Below, in pieces: positions 1-5,510 of a DNA stretch of 7,595 bases. The stretch's first letter is position 1, and every line of letters begins with the position of its first letter. Where the stretch lies: contig JAUQPV010000118.1 of assembly GCA_030550225.1 (NCBI GenBank), forward strand, positions 1-7,595, written 5' to 3'. The position numbers and the translations under genes are program-made. The notes under the pieces were generated by a model. The model was not told the origin of the DNA. It did not search any database and saw only the letters and a list, made by a program, of their open reading frames with translations. Origin of the DNA: Acidobacteriota bacterium. GTDB taxonomy: Bacteria; Acidobacteriota; HRBIN11.

Positions 1-3000
1 GCCGGACGACCTCGGCGCCCAGTATGCCCGGCATCCCCAGGTCCGTCAGGACCAGGTCATACGGCTCGCCCCGCCGGAGGGCCTCCTCAAACAGGGCCAG
101 GCCCTGTGCCCCGCCGTCGGCGGCCGTTACCCGATGTCCCATCCCCTGAAGCATCGTCCCCAAGACCTGCCGGACCCGGGGGTCGTCGTCAATCAGTAGG
201 ATGCGCATCGGTGCCGTCGGCACTTCCAGTTCCTGAGTCTCCGCCTTCCGTTGGGCGACCCGGATCGGGAAGACCAGCCGGGCCGTCGTCCCCTGCCCCG
301 GCGCGCTCTCCAGCTCGAGGCCCCCGTCGTGCCGCCGCATCGTCCCGTAGACCATCGCCAGGCCCAGGCCGCTCCCCTGCTCGCCCTTCGTCGTGAAGAA
401 CGGCTCGACGGCCCGCCGGCGCGTCGCCTCGTCCATCCCGACGCCCGTGTCGATGACCTCGACGATGGCCCACTCGGCCTGCCGGCGGGTCCGCAGGGCG
501 ATGCGACCCCGAGGTTCGCCCTTGGCCAAGATGGCGTCCACGGCGTTGAAAATTAAGTTGATCAGGGCTTCCCGGACTTCAGTCCCCACGGCCGCGATCG
601 GGGGTAGGTCCTCGGCCAGGCTCATATCTACGTCGATGGTCACGCCCTCCCGTTGGGGCATGTCATACCACCGGGGCCGGGTCAGCTCGATGGCCCGCCG
701 GACGGCCTCGTTCAAGTCGACCATCTCCAAGGATTCCTCCGGTGCCCGGGGCCGATAGAAGGCCCGCAAGCGCTCGACGATACGGGCGATGTCGGCGGCC
801 GCCTCCGAAAGCCGGCGAGCCCGCTCCCGCACCTGCTCGTCCGCATGTCGCTCCAATAGCTCGGCGTACCCCACGATAGGCACCAGGGCGTTGTTGATGT
901 CGTGGGCGATGCCGCTGGCCATCTGACCCAAGGCCCGGAGCCGCTCCTGTTGGATTAAAGCCTCTTGTGCCCGCCTGAGGTCCTCGTAAGCCTGTCCGAG
1001 CTCAGCAAATAGGCGGGCATTCCGGAAGGCGACGGCCAGGTGGTCCGCCAGACTTGTCAGGAAAGACTCGTCGGCCTCTGTAAAGCCCCGGGGCACCGGC
1101 CGGCCGACATGCAAGACGCCCAAGAGTTCCCCCTCCGAGACGATGGGCACGAGCAAAGCCGAACGGAGACCTGCGCCCCTCACGAGGTGCTGAAAATAAG
1201 GTTCCTCCTCTTTAGCCAAGTCGTCGACCCGATGAAGTCGTCCCTGCTTCAGGTCGCCCAGCCACCGGAAGCGACTGGCCTCGATGGCCGCGCCGACGTC
1301 CATCGCCATCGCCGCCGCCACAGGCCGGGCGGCCTCATTGTATCCATCCAGGACCAGCGTGGCAGAAGTCTTGTCGTAACTAAAAATGGCCAGGGCCATC
1401 CCCGACGAGACCCGGTCCAGCTCCTCGATAGCGGCCTGCACGATGCTTCGCCGGTCGAGCCGCCGATTAGCGACCCGAAGGACATGGTGGAGGGCCTCCA
1501 TTTGGTCGGCCCGATGACGGAGTTCCTGCACGGCCCGGGCGTTGGCGAGGGCGATGGCCACTTGACCGGCCAGGGTCCGAAAGAATGTCACGTCCTCGTC
1601 GTTGAAGACCCGAGGCACCGTCGTGAACATGTGCAGTACACCGATGGTCTCACCCCGGACGACCAGGGGGACACCCAGGTAGGAAAAGAGCCTCTGGCCA
1701 CGAAGGACCTCCCGGTGCATCTGCAGACGGGGGTCCTGGCTCACGTCGTAGATGATGACCGACTCTTGCCGGTCCACGAACCGGTGAAGCAGGCTCTCGG
1801 CCACGTCAAAGGCCAGCTCCTCGACGACCTGCCCGTTGGGAAACCGCATCAAAAAGACCTGAAAGCGGGTTCGAGTTTCGTCCAGGAGGCTCACGGCGAC
1901 GGCGTCGGCCCCCATCTCAGCGGGGATGACCTCCAGGGCAACCTTCAGGACTTCCTTCAAGTCCAGCTTCTGGACGATGGCCCGGTCGACCTCCCGCAGG
2001 ACCGTCAGCCGTCGGAGCCGCTCCTCGGCCGTCCGCCGGAGCTGGGCGTGCCAGATGGCCAGGGCCACCTGACGGCTGATATCCCGAAGGACCTGAACAT
2101 CCTCCTCCTGGAGGGCTTCATACCGACGGCTCGCCAGCAGGAGGGTCCCCAGCCATTCGCCCGTCGGAAGCACCAGGGGCACGGACGCCTGCACCTGGAC
2201 GCCATCCCGCTTGGCAAAGTCGGCGAACCGGCCCGTCTCACTCAGGCGCTCACGAACGATCTCCGTCTCCCGCATAAAGTAAGGCGCTTCGGCGACCTGA
2301 AAGACTTGCACGTGGGCCCGAAATTCGTCGGACAGACCCCGCCACGCCCGCAGGACGACCCGGTTGCCCTCGACGAGATGGATGGCGCCCATCTCGACGC
2401 CCATTGCCTCCAGGACGGCGTCCAGGATGCGGTTCAACCGCTCGTCCAGGTCAGCCGCCTCCAGGATGGCCGACAGAATCCGATTCTGGGCCGTCAAATA
2501 GCGCTCATGCCGACGCATGGCCTCCTGGAGCCGGACCCGCTCGGTCACGTCCTCCCCGATGGCGACGAAATGGGTGATGCGCCCCTCGGCGTCGAACACC
2601 GGGGCGATCGTCCGTTCGTCGTAGTACAGCGTCCCGTCCTTCCGCCGGTTGACCAAGATGCCCCGCCAGATCTGACCGGAAAGGATGTGGGACCAAAACC
2701 GCTCGTAGAATTCCCGAGGATGAACACCCGACTTGAGAATACGTGGATTCTGCCCGACGACCTCCTCAGCCGAATACCCCGTGACGGCCGTGAAGGCCGG
2801 ATTGACCCACAGGATCGTCCCGTTCACGTCCGTGATGAAGACGGCCTCGCCGGCGTGTTCAAAGGCCGTCCGCATGAGCTCCAGCTGGTCCAGGTATGTC
2901 CGAGCCTGGGCCTCCGCCGTGACCTGGGCCGTGATGTCCTGAGCCATCCCGATGATGACCTGGGGGCGGCCCTGCTCGTCCCGTACGAGGCCCACGCTGA

Positions 3001-3334
3001 GCAGGGCCGTGACGACCTGCCCGTCCTTCCGGATGTACCGTTTCCGGAGGGTATAACTACTCCGCCGGCCCTTCAGGAGTTCCTGAAACAGCTCCCAGTC
3101 GGCCTGCACGTCCTCCGGATGGGTGAATTCGGTGAAGCGCATCCGCCGGAGCTCGTCGGCCGTGTAGCCCAGCATGTCGCAGAGGGCTTGATTGACCAGG
3201 ACGGGCCGGCCCGTGCGGTCGACCAGGGCGATGGCGATGGGGGCGTACTCGAGGACTTTCTGGAGGACGGCCTCCGAGAGGCCTCCTGGAACGATACGCT
3301 CAGACTTCTTCCTTCTAAATCGACGTTGAGCCAT
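1..3334 (-). CDS. Hybrid sensor histidine kinase, PAS-PAS-GAF3-HisKA-HATPase-REC (C-terminus cut by window edge)
   Basis: I read this by reverse-complementing the window: one open frame of 1111 complete codons runs from ATG 3334-3332 off the left edge with no stop. It autophosphorylates on His and passes phosphate to its own receiver. Approximate domains: PAS 20-145 (APIAIALVDRTG, then DMLGY), PAS 154-270 (GEAVFITDVNGTI, then TGYSAEEVVGQNP), and three GAF-type sensor domains at 285-431, 432-605 and 606-775. HisKA follows at 790-860 with H-box GIAHDINNALVP (phospho-acceptor His811). The HATPase has N-box NLIFNAVDA (Asn926, Asn930), DTGVGM at 962-967, an F-box EPFFTTKG and GSGLGLAMVYG. The REC domain starts at 1043 (LLIDDDP), with phospho-acceptor Asp1098 in LTDLGMPG. 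There is no signal peptide or membrane segment, so it should be cytosolic. I see no chromophore or metal ligand that names the input signal. An AAGG sequence 7 nt before ATG is a weak ribosome site. The family assignment is firm; the stimulus and output are unknown. A downstream response regulator may lie outside the window. Confidence 0.95.
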   Translation of the reverse strand, partial: MAQRRFRRKKSERIVPGGLSEAVLQKVLEYAPIAIALVDRTGRPVLVNQALCDMLGYTADELRRMRFTEFTHPEDVQADWELFQELLKGRRSSYTLRKRYIRKDGQVVTALLSVGLVRDEQGRPQVIIGMAQDITAQVTAEAQARTYLDQLELMRTAFEHAGEAVFITDVNGTILWVNPAFTAVTGYSAEEVVGQNPRILKSGVHPREFYERFWSHILSGQIWRGILVNRRKDGTLYYDERTIAPVFDAEGRITHFVAIGEDVTERVRLQEAMRRHERYLTAQNRILSAILEAADLDERLNRILDAVLEAMGVEMGAIHLVEGNRVVLRAWRGLSDEFRAHVQVFQVAEAPYFMRETEIVRERLSETGRFADFAKRDGVQVQASVPLVLPTGEWLGTLLLASRRYEALQEEDVQVLRDISRQVALAIWHAQLRRTAEERLRRLTVLREVDRAIVQKLDLKEVLKVALEVIPAEMGADAVAVSLLDETRTRFQVFLMRFPNGQVVEELAFDVAESLLHRFVDRQESVIIYDVSQDPRLQMHREVLRGQRLFSYLGVPLVVRGETIGVLHMFTTVPRVFNDEDVTFFRTLAGQVAIALANARAVQELRHRADQMEALHHVLRVANRRLDRRSIVQAAIEELDRVSSGMALAIFSYDKTSATLVLDGYNEAARPVAAAMAMDVGAAIEASRFRWLGDLKQGRLHRVDDLAKEEEPYFQHLVRGAGLRSALLVPIVSEGELLGVLHVGRPVPRGFTEADESFLTSLADHLAVAFRNARLFAELGQAYEDLRRAQEALIQQERLRALGQMASGIAHDINNALVPIVGYAELLERHADEQVRERARRLSEAAADIARIVERLRAFYRPRAPEESLEMVDLNEAVRRAIELTRPRWYDMPQREGVTIDVDMSLAEDLPPIAAVGTEVREALINLIFNAVDAILAKGEPRGRIALRTRRQAEWAIVEVIDTGVGMDEATRRRAVEPFFTTKGEQGSGLGLAMVYGTMRRHDGGLELESAPGQGTTARLVFPIRVAQRKAETQELEVPTAPMRILLIDDDPRVRQVLGTMLQGMGHRVTAADGGAQGLALFEEALRRGEPYDLVLTDLGMPGILGAEVVR

Positions 3335-3352
3335 ACAGCGGCCTTGGGAATG

Positions 3353-3364
3353 ACAATTTATTGT
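3353..3364. promoter_or_regulatory. Short AT-rich inverted repeat at the histidine kinase promoter
   Basis: ACAAT and ATTGT arms form a perfect 5-bp inverted repeat around a 2-nt centre. It lies over the -10 element and probable start point of the minus-strand promoter. A dimeric regulator could bind here, but arms this short and AT-rich can arise by chance, and I see no second copy. Confidence 0.25.
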
Positions 3365-3389
3365 ATCCTAATACCTGAGCGGCTAACAA
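3360..3389 (-). promoter_or_regulatory. Sigma70-like promoter of the histidine kinase gene
   Basis: On the minus strand, TTGTTA (3389-3384) is followed after 18 nt by TACAAT (3365-3360), close to the -35 and -10 consensus. The predicted transcript would start near 3353, giving a leader of about 19 nt before the ATG at 3334. The AT-rich stretch stands out in very GC-rich surroundings. This is motif matching only. Confidence 0.55.
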
Positions 3390-3505
3390 ATATCTCCCTC
3401 CTCCCTCCGGGAGAGTGGGAAAACTCGTCCCGATCGGCTCGGTCCCCTCCCGGGTCCAAATCGCCGGCCCAACCGCTGGCGTCCTCGAACCCCGACATCC
3501 AACCC

Positions 3506-3534
3506 TTGCATTCTGCCTTTATGTCATGTATCTT
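3506..3534 (+). promoter_or_regulatory. Weak candidate promoter for the Ser/Thr kinase gene
   Basis: TTGCAT (3506-3511), a 17-nt spacer and TATCTT (3529-3534) have correct spacing and partial matches to sigma70 elements. They would start a transcript about 25 nt ahead of the ATG at 3567. The same bases belong to a degenerate 7-bp array, so the match could simply be a by-product of the repeat. Confidence 0.3.
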
Positions 3535-3554
3535 GCGCTTTGTATCTCTCCCTT
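3506..3554. repeat. Degenerate 7-bp tandem array upstream of the Ser/Thr kinase gene
   Basis: Seven consecutive 7-mers can be laid out in phase: TTGCATT at 3506, CTGCCTT at 3513, TATGTCA at 3520, TGTATCT at 3527, TGCGCTT at 3534, TGTATCT again at 3541 and CTCCCTT at 3548. The period is exact while the unit has diverged. The unit resembles the reverse complement of the array at 7100-7148. It ends 12 nt before the kinase ATG. Confidence 0.5.
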
Positions 3555-3566
3555 CGGGCCGGGGCG

Positions 3567-5078
3567 ATGGACGAACGGGGGAGTGAGGCAGTTCCGGAGC
3601 GTATCGGGAAGTATGTCATCCGGCGCCTGCTCGGCCAGGGCGGGATGGGCCGGGTCTATCATGCGTACGACCCCCTCATCGGGCGGGACGTGGCCATCAA
3701 GGTCATGCTCCCTGAGATGGCTCGGAATCCCGACCTGAAGGAGCGATTCGTCCGGGAAGCCCAGGCGGCGGGCCATCTGCGACATCCGAACATCGTGACG
3801 ATCCACGACTTAGGGGAAGAAGCCGGCGTTCCCTACATCGTCATGGAATACCTCGAAGGGGAGGACCTGGACGACTTCATCCGCCGGCAGGCACCCCTCA
3901 GCATTTCGGAAAAGCTCGACATTATTCGACAGGTCTGCAACGCCCTGGGGTACGCCCACGCCCGGGGCGTCGTCCACCGGGACATCAAGCCTGCCAACAT
4001 CCGCCTCCTGGAGGGCCGTGTCCCGAAGGTCATGGACTTCGGCATCGCCAAGATGGGGGCGACCCATTTGACCCAGACGGGCCTGACGGTCGGGACACCC
4101 CACTATATGGCGCCTGAGCAAATCCGCGGCGAGCGGGAACGGATCGACGGCCGGACAGACATCTTCGCCTTGGGCGTCGTCCTGTACGAACTCCTGTTTT
4201 ACCGGCGGCCCTTCGAGGGCGACCATCCCCTGACGGTCTTTTATAAAATTCTTTCCCCCGAGCCGGTCGAGATCCCGGACGTCCCGGCTTTTCCCTATAA
4301 CCCGGACCTTCAGTCGATCCTGGCCCAGGCCCTGGCAAAGGACCCCGGGGAACGGTATCCCTCCGCCTATGACATGGAGCGGGACCTGGCGTCCCTCATC
4401 CGGCGGCTGGGGGTATGGCACGACCAGACGACCCAGTTGGCGGCCGCGGCCATCGCTACCGAAACGGCTGAGACGATATCGGGGGCTGAAACGGCCGTCG
4501 TCCCGGGCCCGACGCCGACGCCCTCGGAGGTCTCCATCGCCGTGGAGGCGGCCGGTCGGGCATCGGGCCGACGGACCTGGCTCCGGTGGGCCCTGCTGGT
4601 CGGGAGCCTCCTGGGCGTGGGTCTCGGTGGAGGGATTGCCTATCAAGTCTTCCGTAAGCCCGTCGTGAACCCGCCCCGGGAATCGACCCCCCAGACGACC
4701 GAGTCGGCGGAGGCGACCCCGGCGACGACATCGTCGGCGCCTGTATCGCCATCGCCCGAGGTCCATCCGACACCGGCCCCGACATCGGAGCTCCAGGAGA
4801 CGGTCGAGGCGCCAGAGACGCCGGGGGCGTTAGCTCTCAACGTCCTACCCTGGGCAGAAGTCCTGAGCATCCGTCGCATTTCCGATGGTTGGACACCGCC
4901 GCTTGCATCGAATTATACCCCTCTATGGGTGCCTGAGGTCCGGCCCGGCGTCTACGAGGTCCAAGTCCGGCATCCCCGCCTGGAACGGCCGGTGACGTTT
5001 CGAGTCACCGTCGAGGCGGGGAAGATTCGGAAATTCACATACGACCTGCAGGAGGTCAGCCTCCCGGAAGTGCCGTGA
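3567..5078 (+). CDS. Transmembrane Hanks-type Ser/Thr protein kinase with C-terminal PEGA-like domain
   Basis: The 503-residue product phosphorylates Ser/Thr on other proteins and probably itself. The kinase domain (about 16-282) has every key element: glycine loop GQGGMG (23-28), VAIK lysine Lys45, helix-C Glu64, HRDIKPAN with catalytic Asp139, DFG at 157-159, a Thr-rich activation loop (Thr166, 169, 171, 174, 177), APE at 182-184 and DIFALG at 198-203. A juxtamembrane linker leads to one membrane helix at about 341-362. Outside is a Pro/Thr/Ser-rich spacer (365-420) and a compact beta-rich module (421-497) with the PEGA pattern: ALNVLPWAEV, then TPPL, then VRPGVYEVQVRHP. The kinase is therefore cytosolic with a small envelope-facing sensor. 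I chose ATG 3567; an in-frame TTG at 3540 would add nine residues but would leave almost no leader. It is divergent from the hybrid kinase. Substrates are unknown; the PEGA call is from the motif pattern only. Confidence 0.95.
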   Translation: MDERGSEAVPERIGKYVIRRLLGQGGMGRVYHAYDPLIGRDVAIKVMLPEMARNPDLKERFVREAQAAGHLRHPNIVTIHDLGEEAGVPYIVMEYLEGEDLDDFIRRQAPLSISEKLDIIRQVCNALGYAHARGVVHRDIKPANIRLLEGRVPKVMDFGIAKMGATHLTQTGLTVGTPHYMAPEQIRGERERIDGRTDIFALGVVLYELLFYRRPFEGDHPLTVFYKILSPEPVEIPDVPAFPYNPDLQSILAQALAKDPGERYPSAYDMERDLASLIRRLGVWHDQTTQLAAAAIATETAETISGAETAVVPGPTPTPSEVSIAVEAAGRASGRRTWLRWALLVGSLLGVGLGGGIAYQVFRKPVVNPPRESTPQTTESAEATPATTSSAPVSPSPEVHPTPAPTSELQETVEAPETPGALALNVLPWAEVLSIRRISDGWTPPLASNYTPLWVPEVRPGVYEVQVRHPRLERPVTFRVTVEAGKIRKFTYDLQEVSLPEVP

Positions 5079-5082
5079 ATCG

Positions 5083-5114
5083 GGCAATAGGGCAGTAGGG
5101 CAATACGGCAGTAA
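5083..5114. repeat. Octamer tandem array, unit GGCARTAN, four copies
   Basis: Four exact-phase 8-bp units begin at 5083, 5091, 5099 and 5107, alternating GGCAATA and GGCAGTA with a variable eighth base, and a partial GGC follows. The array starts 4 nt after the kinase stop codon. Its reverse complement closely resembles the array at 5461-5496. Confidence 0.85.
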
Positions 5115-5205
5115 GGCTTCAGCGGACCGGCGACCCTGGTTCCGTGAAGGGAGGAATTGTCTTAGCAGAGTCGTTCGGCCCGTGAGAATGGCGTCCCATC
5201 AACCT

Positions 5206-5233
5206 TTCCCGCCGCCCGGGAAGCACGGTTTTT
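5206..5233 (+). terminator. Possible rho-independent terminator of the Ser/Thr kinase gene
   Basis: TTCCCG (5206-5211) and CGGGAA (5217-5222) form a perfect 6-bp stem with a 5-nt loop, and five T follow at 5229-5233. The 6-nt gap between stem and T-run is longer than usual, and the site is 128 nt after the stop codon, so the call is tentative. The opposite inverted arm keeps a weaker hairpin with its own T-run on the minus strand. Confidence 0.3.
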
Positions 5234-5236
5234 CAA

Positions 5237-5257
5237 GGATACGGGATACGGGATCCA
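5237..5257. repeat. GGATACG heptamer tandem, two exact units plus a variant
   Basis: GGATACG occurs at 5237-5243 and again at 5244-5250, followed by the variant GGATCCA at 5251-5257. It sits at the inner end of the left inverted arm. Confidence 0.6.
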
Positions 5258-5290
5258 GAGGCGCTTTGGGCCTCGGGGACAGTGTTTCCC

Positions 5291-5336
5291 GTCCTATGGT
5301 CCTATCTGCCGACTGCCGACCTGCCTAGCTGCCGAA
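5291..5336. repeat. Phased 7-8 bp units GTCCTATN and TGCCGAC
   Basis: GTCCTATG at 5291 and GTCCTATC at 5299 form an octamer pair. They run directly into TGCCGAC at 5307, TGCCGAC at 5314, TGCCTAG at 5322 and TGCCGAA at 5330, the last units being separated by a single extra C. The array lies in the centre of the intergenic region between the two inverted arms. Confidence 0.6.
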
Positions 5337-5460
5337 TGCTTAAAAATCGTCTTTCTCGGGAGGTCGGAAAAGCTGAATTCATCGGGGTTTTCACGGGCCG
5401 AACCGTTCTGTTCGTCCGGTCGGCAGGAAAAGGGGTGTTTTACTTCCATCCCCCTGCTCT

Positions 5461-5496
5461 TACTGCCTTGTTGCCTTATTGCCTTACTGCCTTATT
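5461..5496. repeat. Octamer tandem array, unit TAYTGCCT, inverted relative to the 5083 array
   Basis: Units start at 5461 (TACTGCCT), 5469 (TGTTGCCT), 5477 (TATTGCCT) and 5485 (TACTGCCT), with a partial TATT at 5493. The reverse complement is AGGCARTA, the same unit as the array at 5083-5114. The array ends just before the ribosome site of the lipoprotein gene. Confidence 0.85.
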
Positions 5497-5499
5497 CGT

Positions 5500-5505
5500 G
5501 GAGGG
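5500..5505 (+). promoter_or_regulatory. Ribosome binding site of the lipoprotein gene
   Basis: GGAGGG lies 5 nt before ATG 5511 and is the strongest Shine-Dalgarno match in the window. It favours this ATG over the nearby out-of-frame ATG at 5506. Confidence 0.7.
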
Positions 5506-5510
5506 ATGCC

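Larger units (their letters stand above)
5173..5403. repeat. Long imperfect inverted repeat
   Basis: GTTCGGCCCGTGA at 5173-5185 is the exact reverse complement of 5391-5403. Inward from this core the arms keep recognisable similarity for about 55 more bases: the reverse complement of roughly 5186-5237 aligns with 5338-5390 with one small gap, sharing CTT-A-run, CGT, GGG, GGAAA and TGA blocks. Counting the flanking octamer arrays, the symmetry spans most of 5083-5496. The arms could form a large hairpin in RNA or be the two ends of a decayed element. Confidence 0.55.
5079..5510. other. 432-bp gene-free region made of phased short repeats and inverted arms
   Basis: No convincing gene is seen here; the open frame at 5282-5578 overlaps the next gene in another phase and matches no recognisable protein. 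The stretch holds octamer arrays at both ends in opposite orientation, a 13-bp perfect inverted pair (5173-5185 with 5391-5403) inside longer diverged arms, a hairpin followed by five T, and further 7-8 bp tandem units in the centre. I found no clear sigma70 promoter for the downstream lipoprotein gene. Base composition is less GC-biased than in the coding DNA. Confidence 0.7.

Noticed and set aside
3401..3413. CTCCC-TCC-GGGAG hairpin as a terminator
   Set aside because: It has a 5-bp stem with a 3-nt loop, no T-run on either strand, and lies between divergent genes where no terminator is expected.
1040..3586. 848-residue plus-strand open frame
   Set aside because: It is the codon-register antisense of the histidine kinase, whose minus-strand translation shows unmistakable PAS, GAF, HisKA and HATPase motifs. 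The plus-strand product is rich in Asp, Pro, Gly and His with no recognisable domain.
3810..4766. 318-residue minus-strand open frame
   Set aside because: It lies wholly antisense and in codon register to the Ser/Thr kinase gene, and its translation is low-complexity Arg/Gly-rich with no family features.
5257..5274. GAGGC/GCCTC hairpin as a terminator
   Set aside because: The stem is only 5 bp and no T-run follows it.
5083..5496. CRISPR array
   Set aside because: The repeats are 7-8 bp and directly adjacent with no unique spacers of 30 bp or so, and no cas gene is present.
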